NCBI RefSeq assembly: GCF_014200575.1
Contig: NZ_JACHBZ010000003.1
Location: 186,001-250,000, forward strand
Length of the DNA stretch: 64,000 nucleotides
DNA from: Mucilaginibacter saanensis
GTDB taxonomy: Bacteria > Bacteroidota > Bacteroidia > Sphingobacteriales > Sphingobacteriaceae
Direction: 5' to 3'
Shown: in pieces, positions 53,713 to 63,658 of the stretch
Layout of the letters: the number at the start of each line of letters is the position of its first letter
Numbering within the stretch: position 1 is the first letter of the stretch
Position numbers and translations under genes: made by a program
Notes under the pieces: generated by a model
The model's input: only the letters and a program-made list of their open reading frames with translations
Told to the model about the DNA's origin: nothing
Database searches by the model: none

Positions 53713-54918
53713 ATGGCAAAGTTTGTATTTATAGTACCTCCTTTAACAGGGCATATTAACCCCACCTTAAGCATGGGGGGCGTTTTACTTGAACGCGGCC
53801 ACCGGGTAGGCTGGATAACGCTCGACCAATCATTGGCTGCAAAGCTGCCTGCAGGTGGCGAATTATTACATATCAGCTATGAAGAGAGTGATCAGCAGAA
53901 ACAGGAAAGCGAACAATACCTGGATATCATTACCAAAAAGATAGTTTATGGTATAGATAGTATTAAGTTTTTGTATGAGGAGGTCTTGATACCGCTAAAC
54001 AGACATAGTTACGAGGGTATCGCATCATGGCTTGATAAATTTGAGCCTGACCTGGTTATTACTGATCACCAGATGTTTGCCGGAGCTATTGCCGCAACAA
54101 ACAAAGGTTTACCTTATACCACATCAGTTACTGCTCCCGCGGCTATTAAAGTGATGGATGAGCTGCCCAAAGTACACGAATGGGAGGTAAATCAGATTTT
54201 ATCCCTGCAACGGGAATTAGGCATTGATACCATTAGTTCAATAGCCTGCTCAGATCTGCTTACTATGGTGTTTACATCGCGGGATTTTTTTGGGGAGATG
54301 GAGCTACCACCCTATTATAAATTTACAGGACCGGTAATTCACCGCAGACCAAATAATATCATATTTGACTGGATCAAATTTAAAGCTGCCGACAGACCAA
54401 AAGTATTGGTAAGCATTGGTACCACCTTTGATCATGAACATAAAAAGAACTTTTTTGCAAAAGTGGTTGAGGCATTAGGTCAGGAAGATATTACTGTTGT
54501 AATAGTTTCAGATCCTGCTTTATTTGATCAGTGGCCAAACAACTTTATAGTAAAATCTCAGGTACCTCAACTGGAATTACTTCCACATTTAGATGCTGTA
54601 GTATGCCATGGCGGCCACAATACGGTTTGCGAAGCACTTTTGAACGGTTTACCTATGGTGGTAATCCCAATTGCTTATGACCAATCGCACGTTGCCGGGC
54701 GCGTAGTACGTACCGGAGCCGGTCAACGATTAAATTTTAACCGCTTTAAAGCCAGCCACCTGAAACAAGCGGTTAATGAAATATTGCGTACCCCTGAATA
54801 CAAAATAGCTGCGGAGCAGCTTAAACAATCATTCATAGAAGCGGGTGGTACCGGAACTGCGGCTGATCTGCTTGAACAGATCGTTATTAAACAATCATTA
54901 GAAGCCTTAAAAAACTAA
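53713..54918 (+). CDS. GT1-family (MGT-type) glycosyltransferase, first copy
   Basis: About 401 residues. I prefer the ATG at 53713 (MAKFVFIVPPLTGHINPTL) because the paralogue next door starts the same way; an upstream ATG at 53695 adds six residues. GT-B fold: acceptor domain to about 210, then the nucleotide-sugar domain with VLVSIGTTFDHEHKKNF and the donor-binding signature HGGHNTVCEALLNGLPMVVIPIAYDQ. The proposed catalytic His is in LTGHINP. Such enzymes transfer glucose or similar sugars from UDP or dTDP to lipid or polyketide alcohols. Two copies in a row suggest a disaccharide head group or two different positions. Confidence 0.9.
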   Translation: MAKFVFIVPPLTGHINPTLSMGGVLLERGHRVGWITLDQSLAAKLPAGGELLHISYEESDQQKQESEQYLDIITKKIVYGIDSIKFLYEEVLIPLNRHSYEGIASWLDKFEPDLVITDHQMFAGAIAATNKGLPYTTSVTAPAAIKVMDELPKVHEWEVNQILSLQRELGIDTISSIACSDLLTMVFTSRDFFGEMELPPYYKFTGPVIHRRPNNIIFDWIKFKAADRPKVLVSIGTTFDHEHKKNFFAKVVEALGQEDITVVIVSDPALFDQWPNNFIVKSQVPQLELLPHLDAVVCHGGHNTVCEALLNGLPMVVIPIAYDQSHVAGRVVRTGAGQRLNFNRFKASHLKQAVNEILRTPEYKIAAEQLKQSFIEAGGTGTAADLLEQIVIKQSLEALKN

Positions 54919-54924
54919 GTTACC

Positions 54925-56130
54925 ATGGCAAAATTTCTATTTGTGGTTCCGCCATTTTTTGGGCACATAAGCCCCACTTTAAGTATCGGCGCAAGCCTTA
55001 TAGCCCGCGGACACGAAATAAAGTGGCTGGGCATTACGCCACTCGCCAATAAACATGTGCCTGCCGGCGGTGAATATATATACCCTGAAGCCGAACTGCA
55101 ACAACACCAGGGCGAAATAAACCGCATACTAAAAAGACAGGACGATGGCCCGGCTTGCTCGGGCCCCGAGGTAATGAAACTTGCATTGGAGGAAACATAC
55201 GTACCCTTTGCCCGCATCATGATGCCTGCTTTGAGCAATTTTGTTGATATCTGGAAACCAAATGTGATCATTAACGATTGTATAACATTTGCCGGTGCGC
55301 TGTGTGCTCACATTAAGGGTATTCCATCGGTAACCACTACCCCTGTACCGCCGGATGTAATGGGCGATACAGCCAACAGTGCACCTAAAATATTTGAATG
55401 GCAGCAAAACCTTATAAAGGGATTGCAACAGGAATTTGGAGTTTATGGCGATGATATTTTTATCCACTCGCACAAGCTCAACATGATATTTACTTCAGAA
55501 GCCTTTGCTGGTTTTACCGAAACACCAACCCACATGAAATTTGTGGGCCCGGTAAAAGGCAGGCCCAACAATGCAGCTTTTGACTGGGATAGATTGGCCA
55601 CGGCCACTACCCCAAAAGTTTTTGTATCCTTAGGCACACTACTGATTGATATACGAACGGAATTTTTCCAGAAGCTGATCAATGCTTTTGCAGATCAGCC
55701 GGTAACTATTGTGGCGGCTACCAACCCCGATATTTTTGAGGAATGGCCCAGCAATTTTATCGTGAATGGCTTTGTACCCCAAACAGAGTTAATGCCCCAT
55801 ATGGATGCCGTGATATGCCACGGTGGTTTCAATACCGTTAATGATACTTTTATCAACGGCCTGCCCATGCTGATCACTCCTATTGCTTATGATCACTTCC
55901 ATACCGCCAAACTCATTGAAAATTCAGGCGCAGGCATAAGCATCCGCTATAAACGCCTGCGGATAAATGATCTGAGAGATACCGTTTTTGAATTGCTGCA
56001 AAATCCCAAGTATCGTGAGGCAGCAATCAAGGTAAAAGAATCCTTTATAGCCGCCGGCGGAAATAACAAAGCAGTGCAATTACTGGAGGATTTTACCAGA
56101 ACCGAACAAATTCTTGAACCACAGAACTAA
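54925..56130 (+). CDS. GT1-family (MGT-type) glycosyltransferase, second copy
   Basis: A 401-residue paralogue of the preceding gene, sharing FFGHISPTLSIGASLIARGHEIKWLG and the signature HGGFNTVNDTFINGLPMLITPIAYDH. The His of FFGHISP is kept, but the donor-binding loop differs from the first copy (HGGFNTV against HGGHNTV), so donor or acceptor preference may differ. It is six bases from the previous gene and six from the following acyltransferase gene, so translation is tightly coupled. Working with the first it would add a second sugar to the lipid; the order is unknown. Confidence 0.9.
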   Translation: MAKFLFVVPPFFGHISPTLSIGASLIARGHEIKWLGITPLANKHVPAGGEYIYPEAELQQHQGEINRILKRQDDGPACSGPEVMKLALEETYVPFARIMMPALSNFVDIWKPNVIINDCITFAGALCAHIKGIPSVTTTPVPPDVMGDTANSAPKIFEWQQNLIKGLQQEFGVYGDDIFIHSHKLNMIFTSEAFAGFTETPTHMKFVGPVKGRPNNAAFDWDRLATATTPKVFVSLGTLLIDIRTEFFQKLINAFADQPVTIVAATNPDIFEEWPSNFIVNGFVPQTELMPHMDAVICHGGFNTVNDTFINGLPMLITPIAYDHFHTAKLIENSGAGISIRYKRLRINDLRDTVFELLQNPKYREAAIKVKESFIAAGGNNKAVQLLEDFTRTEQILEPQN

Positions 56131-56135
56131 CGGAT

Positions 56136-57416
56136 ATGAAAAGAAAATTATTATTCATTGAAAGAATGCTCCATGGCGACGGAAACAATGCATTTAATGT
56201 ACTTGTACCGGCAAAAATTCGCGGCAGCTTTCAGGAGTCAACTATACGGCTTGCGTTAGAAAAACTGCAGGAAAAACACGCCTGGCTAAATGCTTCTGTA
56301 AAAGATGATGAAAAGGGTTATCCCTGGTTTGTAGTTGATAAAAATAACCCACTTAAAATCCAGATAAGAACAGTAACCAGGCGTAGTGATGAAGACTGGC
56401 AATCGGAATCGGTAAGGGAATGGTCAACTCCATTTAATAATTACCAGGGACCATTAATGCGGGTAGTATGGGTAAAGGGCGATGCTGTTTCTGAAATAAT
56501 CCTGGTAATGCACCATTGTCTTTTTGATGGCCGCTCGGTAATGTCAATCCTGGGCGAATTTTTGCAACTACTGGATAATGTGAATGCAGATATTGCACAA
56601 GAAAAGGCTATAACCAATATTGCGGACGTTGTGCCAGCTCATATTTTAAACAGCAAAAAGCATCGGATAAAGTCAAGATTAATTATGGGCGCCGCGTCAC
56701 TGGCCTTATCGCTCATTCCAACAAAAAACAATCAGGTAGAAAGGAAAAAAGATTACCTGATTCACTGGAAGCTGGATAAAGACACCAGCGCTGCATTTAT
56801 TTCCTTTTGTAAAGCCGAGGGTATCACCGTTAACACCGCAATCTGCGGGGCTATACTAAGCGCCTTTAAACAAGTGCGGCAGGAAAAAGCGTTGAATAAA
56901 ATTTTATGCCCGGTTGATATTCGCAGCTTTAATAAACAGATCAAGCAAAATAACATTTTTGCGTTTGCTTTGATGGTTCTGGTATCAGCCTATCCGGGGC
57001 TTGATTTTTTAAGTAATGCCAGGGCCATGCAAAAAGATATAGACAAAAAAATGTCTAAACTCGACCCGTATAACATCATGCTGCTGTTGGAGGCGGCCCA
57101 TGGTTCATTAGATAAAATTGTAGATTTTTTAAAGAATCAGAAACCGGGTAATGATTGTTTGTTATCCAATCTCGGCCGGATTGAAATCCCCTATCAGTAT
57201 AACTCATTTGAGGTAGAAACCATCTTCAGCATATCTGTCATTGGCCCTTTGGGTAATACCACAGCCTTTACAACGTCCACCTATCGCGGACAAATGGATT
57301 TTTCCTTTATTTCCAGCGAGGGTTTTATCACACATGCCGAAGGCTTGTCTATAAAAAACAAAGTGTTAACTACCATTAAAGAACAGATTAATTACCCAAC
57401 CATAGCAGTAGCATGA
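56136..57416 (+). CDS. Condensation-domain acyltransferase, first copy (HHxxxDG present)
   Basis: A 426-residue protein of the condensation/PapA-type acyltransferase fold. The active-site motif MHHCLFDGRS is the complete HHxxxDG. Other family features are RLALEKLQEKHAWLNASV at the N-terminus and the late TTAFTTSTYRGQMDFSFIS, which corresponds to the DFGWG region. Such enzymes move acyl groups from ACP or CoA to alcohols, as PapA5 does in mycobacterial lipids. No adenylation or peptidyl-carrier domain is present, so it is not a peptide synthetase part. It likely esterifies a sugar hydroxyl of the glycolipid. The next gene is a diverged copy. Confidence 0.87.
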   Translation: MKRKLLFIERMLHGDGNNAFNVLVPAKIRGSFQESTIRLALEKLQEKHAWLNASVKDDEKGYPWFVVDKNNPLKIQIRTVTRRSDEDWQSESVREWSTPFNNYQGPLMRVVWVKGDAVSEIILVMHHCLFDGRSVMSILGEFLQLLDNVNADIAQEKAITNIADVVPAHILNSKKHRIKSRLIMGAASLALSLIPTKNNQVERKKDYLIHWKLDKDTSAAFISFCKAEGITVNTAICGAILSAFKQVRQEKALNKILCPVDIRSFNKQIKQNNIFAFALMVLVSAYPGLDFLSNARAMQKDIDKKMSKLDPYNIMLLLEAAHGSLDKIVDFLKNQKPGNDCLLSNLGRIEIPYQYNSFEVETIFSISVIGPLGNTTAFTTSTYRGQMDFSFISSEGFITHAEGLSIKNKVLTTIKEQINYPTIAVA

Positions 57417-58684
57417 AAAGAAAATTAATGATGGTTGAACGGATTATGTATGTTGATGCCCACACCCCGCTTAACTGTGTATTTACGGCAAAAATACAAG
57501 GCTGCATTAATCCTGATAATTTAAATGCTGCATTAATTAAAATTCAGAAAAAACATCCTTTGTTACGTGTGTATATTGATAACGAAGAAGAAGGCGGCCC
57601 CTATTTTATAACCAATGATCGGATTTGTAAAATCCCAGTACGTATTGTAGAGCGGTTTACTGACCAGGATTGGCTTAAGGAGTCACAAACTGAATGGTAT
57701 AGGGATTTCAATGACGAAAACAAACCATTGGCCAGGGTAGTTTGGCTGAAGTCAGCGTCAGTATCAGAATTATTATTAGTGCTCCCGCATTGTATTTGCG
57801 ATGGCACTACCCTGGTAAATCTGATGCGCGAAATATTAAGTTTAGTGGATAACCCACAGCAGGAGCTTGAAACCTATTTCTCTTTTAACTCCGTGCAGGA
57901 GCTTATGCCAGCAACTTTTAATGCGAATAAAAAAGTAATTAAAGCCAAAATATTCTCCCTGATTGGAAAACTCTTTTTCCTGTTTAAGAGCACGGAAACG
58001 CAATTTAATTCAGGGAGCGACTATGTTTTGCACTGGAAACTTGATCAGGAACAAACCATAGCCATTGCCGAAGCCTGTAAGCGTGCGGGCACATCGGTTC
58101 ATGCCGCTTTGTGTGTAGCTTTTATTAAGGCATTTGAGCAGGTGAAGGGTAACAAAGCCCACGAAAAGGTAATTAGTCCGGCTGATATCAGGCGTTTTAT
58201 TCCAGAAATAAAGCAGGACACCATGTTTGCTTTCGCGCCTATTGCAGAACTCGTTATTGGCAAAAATACAGCTGCCGGTTTCTGGGAGCTTGCCCGAAAA
58301 GTTAAAACTGATTTAACAAATAAAATTGAAGCCATGAACGTTTACGAAATGTTATGGATGGGCGAATACATGCATCATTCGGTAAACAAAATGGTTAAGT
58401 TTTTAAAAGCTACCAATGGCACGCATGATATTACGCTCTCCAATATGGGCCGGATAAGTATCCCCAAAACATACCAGTCATTTGAATTGGAAACAGTTTA
58501 CAGCCCTACAGTAGCATTTCCGTGGCGTAATCCCAATACCTTGATAACAACCACCTTCAAAAACCAAATGGATTTTACGTTGATGTCCAACAATACCTTT
58601 TTAAATAAAACGGAAGCGTCGATGATCAGGGATAAAGCAATTGAATATTTATTGGCCAACATACCACAGTTAACACATGCCTGA
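57413..58684 (+). CDS. Condensation-domain acyltransferase, second copy (PHxxxDG variant)
   Basis: A 423-residue paralogue overlapping the previous gene in an ATGA. The active-site motif reads LPHCICDGTT, so the first His of HHxxxDG is Pro while the second, catalytic His and Asp-Gly are kept. The rest follows the same plan (NLNAALIKIQKKHPLLRVYIDNEEEGGPYF, then TTTFKNQMDFTLMSN). It may be active with another acceptor or need the partner protein. A head-to-tail pair of such acyltransferases next to two glycosyltransferases suggests a multiply acylated glycolipid. Confidence 0.85.
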   Translation: MKRKLMMVERIMYVDAHTPLNCVFTAKIQGCINPDNLNAALIKIQKKHPLLRVYIDNEEEGGPYFITNDRICKIPVRIVERFTDQDWLKESQTEWYRDFNDENKPLARVVWLKSASVSELLLVLPHCICDGTTLVNLMREILSLVDNPQQELETYFSFNSVQELMPATFNANKKVIKAKIFSLIGKLFFLFKSTETQFNSGSDYVLHWKLDQEQTIAIAEACKRAGTSVHAALCVAFIKAFEQVKGNKAHEKVISPADIRRFIPEIKQDTMFAFAPIAELVIGKNTAAGFWELARKVKTDLTNKIEAMNVYEMLWMGEYMHHSVNKMVKFLKATNGTHDITLSNMGRISIPKTYQSFELETVYSPTVAFPWRNPNTLITTTFKNQMDFTLMSNNTFLNKTEASMIRDKAIEYLLANIPQLTHA

Positions 58685-59204
58685 GATTGCCAAATACGAA
58701 AACAATACCGTATTAAGGCGGTTCATACGAAAACGAATATACTGCTGTTTAATTCCTAATGTTGCATTTAACGCCTGCATTGCCTATTTCAGCTTTATTA
58801 AACCAGGGGTTATATATTTATTCACAGGAGATCAAAGCTTAGCAGGGATTTTGCTGCCAATGTCTTTCCTGTTGCCGTTCATCATCACCTTTGATATATT
58901 AAAAAGAACCATGGTGTTGGCTGAACAGGAAGATGTCAATATAATACTGAGCAATAACTTCTGTAAAAACAAGTTCATGTTTCAAATAGCAATTATTAAC
59001 GGACTTTGCACCGTATTAGCTGTTTTTGCCATAATGCTTGTAGTTAATTTACTTTTGCCTCAGCATGACCATTTTAAAGTTATCCCCTTAACTATTTTAG
59101 ATAGCTCATTGGCAGGCATTTATTCCATATTATTTACGCTGCTTCCAATCAAAAAACTAAAGAAACGCGCACTTGAACAAACTGATATGCCGGTATCTGT
59201 TTGA
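58677..59204 (+). CDS. Small four-helix membrane protein of the lipid operon
   Basis: A 175-residue protein overlapping the preceding gene by eight bases, so it belongs to the operon. It has about four hydrophobic segments at about 24-48, 54-75, 103-127 and 138-158, no signal peptide and a basic C-terminus (LPIKKLKKRALEQ). I recognise no family. A role in anchoring or moving the finished lipid across the membrane is possible by position only. Confidence 0.75.
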   Translation: MPEIAKYENNTVLRRFIRKRIYCCLIPNVAFNACIAYFSFIKPGVIYLFTGDQSLAGILLPMSFLLPFIITFDILKRTMVLAEQEDVNIILSNNFCKNKFMFQIAIINGLCTVLAVFAIMLVVNLLLPQHDHFKVIPLTILDSSLAGIYSILFTLLPIKKLKKRALEQTDMPVSV

Positions 59205-59208
59205 GCCA

Positions 59209-62200
59209 TTAGTTTGCCTGATGATTTACAAAACCCGCCTGCTCCTGGTCAAAAACAGCCTTGATCTCATCTGCAGATAATGGCTGGGCATAAATTTTTA
59301 TTTTGTCCATATAGCCATGAAATATCCTTTCTGAAGGAAATTCCTCGTTACGGCCAATTTCCCATTTATTTGCTACCGACAGGTTTACCGGACCTTCAAC
59401 TGTCGATCTACCCCGCAATTTACCATCAATGTAAACAGATAAATTATTACCCTTGCAAACACCTGTAATATGATGCCAATGTTGTTTCCAATCAAGCGGC
59501 AAGTTTACGGTACAATCGCCCCTGCCCCAGCCACCAGCAAAAAAAGTCAGCGTTTTATTATCGCTCATTTGCAAAACGTGAGTATCTCCTTTGGTTAGCA
59601 TATCAACCAGGCCTGTTTCCCTTCCCTCTGGATAAACCCAGGCCATCATGGTAATTGTTTCGCCCATATTATCAAGGCTGGCAGCATTAGGTACTTCGGC
59701 AAAACAATCATCACCCAGCATAATTCTTCCTCCCGATGAGGTTTTATTAACTTTTTGTGTTATGATGTGTGCATGGTTTTCAAAGCCTGAGTAATCCTTA
59801 ATGTACAAATCTTGGGTATCATTTGCTCTGAGCGAGAGGTTAAGCAGCAATGATGAGGTATCATTACTGTAAACTTTATATTTTGATATAATGCTATCCA
59901 CCTTAAGCATTTTGAGCCCCATTTTATGATCAGCAAAATGATGTTTTTGCACTATACTTTCTCCCGGTGCAACATGTATATGGTGAGTATATAATAAAGA
60001 ATCACCCACGGTTATTGGAATAGTGAACAATTGATCTTTACCGGTCACATTTTTTATAATATAGTTTATTTCCTGCTCCTGGTGCTGTGCAATAAGGGGG
60101 TTAAATGTAATTGCCGATATCTCAAATGGATGTTTTACAGGCTGTGCGGGTTCAACAACTTCAACAGTTCTCTGATCAATACTATCTAAACTTACAGTTG
60201 CCTTTCCCAAACGATATAATCGGCAACTAATAGAATCAGTTAATGTTGCGCCCTCCGGAATAAGGCAATTTTTTTCGGCGATAACTTTGCCGTTGACATA
60301 TATTTTGAAATTCTTAGTCCCTATAGAGCCCCTATTTTTAGCCGTAAAATAGAACCACAATGGCTCATCAGGTGTTAGTTTATTCTTTCTCAGATCATAT
60401 GTTAGCAATTGTATATCAACAGATGTCTTGGTTTCCGATAATTCAACCGGGTCTTTATAAAGCGGCCAGTCAACATGCGAATCATTACTCATCGTAAATT
60501 GCATAACACCTCCTTGAACTAAAGTAGAATGGGGAATCACCAATTTCTCGTATGCCTTATTGTTTACCGTTAACGCGCTCACATATTTATTTGAAGCAGA
60601 TTGATTTTCGCTCTCTATTGTCCAGGTTTTATGGTTAGCCAGATGCAGTTTTACCGATTTAAATATTGGCGAGCCTATGGCATATTCCGGTCTGCCTGGA
60701 CTTACTGGAAAAAAGCCCATTGCGTTAAATACATAAGCACTTGACATAGCCCCGAGATCGTCATTACCGGGCAAACCGTCAGGGCTGTTTTTATATCTTA
60801 ACAACGTAATATCCCTAACCCATTTTTGGGTCAGATCGGGTCTGTTAGCTGCATTAAAAAGATAGGGTAAATGTATAACCGTTTCATTATCAAAAAGTAC
60901 AACATTGTTACTTAACGCAGAGTCTAACCGGGCTGTAAACGCTTTATTCCCTCCCATCAGGTTTACCAAATCTTTACCGTTGTGCGGCACAAAATAAGAG
61001 TATACCCATTTATCCCCCTCCTTATAACCGGACATTGCGGGGTTAACTTTAAAGTGATTACCCAATCGCGGCAGCATAAACAGGTCATCAGGGTGAAACA
61101 GGTTGCGGTAATTTAGTCCCCGTTGCTGCAAAAGCAGATAATCAGCCTCATTATTCATTACATGTTTTGCATATTGCGACAATGCCCAATCGTCATAAGC
61201 ATACTCCACTGTACGGGTTACGGATTCGGAATTTGAATAAGGAACATAGCCTATACGATGATATATTGATAAGTCCTTTTGTACAAAAGGCGAATCAACA
61301 ATACTCTTTTTCATTGCTTCGTAGGCCTGTGTTTTATCGAAATCTGTAACTCCTTTTAAATAAGCGTCCACAATAATGGGAACTGCGTGGTTGCCCGTCA
61401 TTGTTTCAGTGGGCAGATGGCCCGTTTGCTTATAAATATCCAGCATAGATAAAATAATATCATTTTGCTTTTCGGGATATAACAAGGTCAATAGCGGGTG
61501 TAGCGAACGGAAAGTATCCCAGGGCGAAAAGCCACCGTATTCACATTTACCGTTGGTATGATGAACTAAGCCGTCGTCCCCGCGATAATTACCATCAACA
61601 TCAGAAACTACCCATGGAATCAGGAGTGAATGATATAAAGCCGTATAAAATATAGTTTTATTAGCCTCGCTGCTGTCATTAACATCAACTGCTGACAGTT
61701 GCCTGCTCCACTCTTCTGATGTTTGGTGTGCAAATGCTTCCAGCGTTAATTTTCCGGTTTCTTTACCGATATTATTTTGCGCAGCTGCAAAATTAACCGT
61801 GGAGGTACTTAATTTGAGCTCAAGAATTTTAGGCTTTAATGCATTGCTTTTAAATGTAAACAGGTAACCATTCTTCACCTTCTCCTTTTGAACATAGCCT
61901 TCGCTAAAATTAGCTACCATATTGGATGCAGAACCATGTAGTACGCGGTCAGTAGCAATGGTTATTGCACCTGCATTACCTATAAAAACCTGAACTTTTG
62001 CTTTCGCGGGGAAAGTGAAGCGTAGCATACCGGTGCGGATACCTGCACTTGCTTCGGTAGTAACATGGTTATCCTTAAATTTAACTTTATAATAGCCGGG
62101 TGTTGCGGTTTCGTTACTATGTAAAAAACTACTGCTGTATTCGCCGGGAATAAAGTGTTTGCTTCCTGTTACAGGCATCACAAATAAACGGCCTGCCGAA

Positions 62201-62511
62201 CCTTCGGGAAAACCGCTATGATGCCCCACACAGCTAAAATAATAAATAGCCGAATCAGCGTAATTGTAGCCTTTTGCACCTGTAACACGCGTTTCAGGAC
62301 TAATCTGTATAAACCCGGACGGAGCCACGGCGCCGGGATACGTACCTCCATCGCCTCCCCAGTGGGTAAGCACGCTGCTTTTGGTGGTTCCAATAAATGG
62401 ATTTACGTAGGCTATATGTGGCTTATCCTGCGCAAAAACTTTTTCATATCCAGCAAAGAATAGCACCAACAACAAAGTAAGCTTTATTCCCAAGAAGTTA
62501 ATTTTATTCAT
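59209..62511 (-). CDS. GH92 alpha-mannosidase with C-terminal LamG domain
   Basis: A 1100-residue secreted protein (signal peptide ending KVFAQ). The GH92 part covers about 30-690: IAYVNPFIGTTKSSVLTHWGGDGGTYPG, GFSPWDTFRSLHPLLTLLYPEKQ and the catalytic GNDDLGAMSSAYVFNAMGFFP with the base Asp. Then a beta-rich linker region of about 170 residues with CARDB-like repeats, and a LamG/concanavalin-type domain from about 920 (ETITMMAWVYPEGRETGLVD, DGKLRGRSTVEGPVNLS). The enzyme removes alpha-linked mannose from glycans and the lectin-like tail may hold substrate. Its stop is only four bases from the lipid operon's last stop on the other strand. It heads a minus-strand glycan cluster. Confidence 0.92.
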   Translation of the reverse strand: MNKINFLGIKLTLLLVLFFAGYEKVFAQDKPHIAYVNPFIGTTKSSVLTHWGGDGGTYPGAVAPSGFIQISPETRVTGAKGYNYADSAIYYFSCVGHHSGFPEGSAGRLFVMPVTGSKHFIPGEYSSSFLHSNETATPGYYKVKFKDNHVTTEASAGIRTGMLRFTFPAKAKVQVFIGNAGAITIATDRVLHGSASNMVANFSEGYVQKEKVKNGYLFTFKSNALKPKILELKLSTSTVNFAAAQNNIGKETGKLTLEAFAHQTSEEWSRQLSAVDVNDSSEANKTIFYTALYHSLLIPWVVSDVDGNYRGDDGLVHHTNGKCEYGGFSPWDTFRSLHPLLTLLYPEKQNDIILSMLDIYKQTGHLPTETMTGNHAVPIIVDAYLKGVTDFDKTQAYEAMKKSIVDSPFVQKDLSIYHRIGYVPYSNSESVTRTVEYAYDDWALSQYAKHVMNNEADYLLLQQRGLNYRNLFHPDDLFMLPRLGNHFKVNPAMSGYKEGDKWVYSYFVPHNGKDLVNLMGGNKAFTARLDSALSNNVVLFDNETVIHLPYLFNAANRPDLTQKWVRDITLLRYKNSPDGLPGNDDLGAMSSAYVFNAMGFFPVSPGRPEYAIGSPIFKSVKLHLANHKTWTIESENQSASNKYVSALTVNNKAYEKLVIPHSTLVQGGVMQFTMSNDSHVDWPLYKDPVELSETKTSVDIQLLTYDLRKNKLTPDEPLWFYFTAKNRGSIGTKNFKIYVNGKVIAEKNCLIPEGATLTDSISCRLYRLGKATVSLDSIDQRTVEVVEPAQPVKHPFEISAITFNPLIAQHQEQEINYIIKNVTGKDQLFTIPITVGDSLLYTHHIHVAPGESIVQKHHFADHKMGLKMLKVDSIISKYKVYSNDTSSLLLNLSLRANDTQDLYIKDYSGFENHAHIITQKVNKTSSGGRIMLGDDCFAEVPNAASLDNMGETITMMAWVYPEGRETGLVDMLTKGDTHVLQMSDNKTLTFFAGGWGRGDCTVNLPLDWKQHWHHITGVCKGNNLSVYIDGKLRGRSTVEGPVNLSVANKWEIGRNEEFPSERIFHGYMDKIKIYAQPLSADEIKAVFDQEQAGFVNHQAN

Positions 62512-62519
62512 CCCTTAAC

Positions 62520-63647
62520 TTATATTTTGACGTAGATCTTTCTCTTATCCATTACATAACCTACAAACCAGCAAAGCGTCATATAACACAATGCAAAAAC
62601 CAGCGTACCCAAAGCGCCGGGAAAAAGCGGTTGATAAAACACCTGGTTGATCCAGTCATAAAAGCTCAGATTGGGTTTTACCCAAACAGTTGAAAGAACG
62701 GTCAATAACAATTCAGACAATAGGTAAATAGCCAGCGAGTTCCTCCCAAACACTAAAAAGAAATTCGTACCTCGTTTGACGTTCTTTATTTCAATAGCAT
62801 AAATCAGTATACCAATGATCACCAGGTCTATCCCAATGGTGAGTAAGGTAAATGAGCTTGTCCATAATTTTTTTGCAATTGGAAAAAACTGGCCCCAAAA
62901 CAAGGCCACGCCAATTAATACAGCTCCTGCCATTAACAGTTTAGCAACAGTTTCGTAGCGCCTCCCCTTTTGTTGTATGTACACACCAGCCAGGTAACCA
63001 CCAATTACGTTTACTATACCCGTTAAAGTACTCAATAAGCCTTCAGGATCAAAAGCAATAGGCCCGCCTTTATCATGATAAAGGTGTGCATTACCCATTA
63101 TTAAAATATCCAAACGGGTACCTGCATTCCCAAGCATGGTAAACTCTTTGCCGGGTTCACCAAACAATAATAAAAACACCCAATAACCCAGCAAAAGTGC
63201 TGCAGATATAATAAGGATGGCCTTTTTTGAACAATAGTGAACAATTAATGATCCAAACAAATAGCAAAGTGCAATACGTTGCAACACCCCCATAATACGA
63301 GTATTAGCCAATGGGTTAAATGCCCAGCCCTCAGCTTCACGATGTACAAATGGAAACCAGTACATCAGATAACCCAATAAAAATATAATAACAGCCCGTT
63401 TACCAATTTTACGTAAAAAAGCCCCATTACTTTCAAACTTAGCTTTTGAAAAACTAAGCGCATTGCCTACAGCAAACAAGAAAGATGGAAAAACAAGATC
63501 TGTTGGAGTAAAACCAAACCAGGCTGCATGATCAAGAGGAGCCCATTGCAATGCACCCGAACCAGGTGCATTCACGATGATCATAAAACATATGGTCATC
63601 CCCCTAAAAATATCGAGTGTAATAAATCTGTTATTTGATAATGCCAT
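62520..63647 (-). CDS. HGSNAT-like (DUF5009) transmembrane acyltransferase
   Basis: A 375-residue inner-membrane protein with about ten hydrophobic segments. The opening ITLDIFRGMTICFMIIVNAPGSG and APLDHAAWFGFTPTDLVFPSFLFAVGNAL are the hallmark of the heparan-alpha-glucosaminide N-acetyltransferase-like family of Bacteroidota; the His in LDHAAW corresponds to the acetyl-accepting His of the human enzyme. The middle block GVLQRIALCYLFGSLIVHY is also typical. Such genes are commonly beside glycoside hydrolase genes and are thought to acetylate sugars across the membrane. It lies between a GH92 and a GH35 gene on the same strand with gaps of only about ten bases. Confidence 0.87.
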   Translation of the reverse strand: MALSNNRFITLDIFRGMTICFMIIVNAPGSGALQWAPLDHAAWFGFTPTDLVFPSFLFAVGNALSFSKAKFESNGAFLRKIGKRAVIIFLLGYLMYWFPFVHREAEGWAFNPLANTRIMGVLQRIALCYLFGSLIVHYCSKKAILIISAALLLGYWVFLLLFGEPGKEFTMLGNAGTRLDILIMGNAHLYHDKGGPIAFDPEGLLSTLTGIVNVIGGYLAGVYIQQKGRRYETVAKLLMAGAVLIGVALFWGQFFPIAKKLWTSSFTLLTIGIDLVIIGILIYAIEIKNVKRGTNFFLVFGRNSLAIYLLSELLLTVLSTVWVKPNLSFYDWINQVFYQPLFPGALGTLVFALCYMTLCWFVGYVMDKRKIYVKI

Positions 63648-63658
63648 CTGTTTTAATA

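Noticed and set aside
56136..58684. Nonribosomal peptide synthetase module
   Set aside because: Only stand-alone condensation-type domains occur; there is no adenylation or peptidyl-carrier domain, so lipid acyltransferases fit better.
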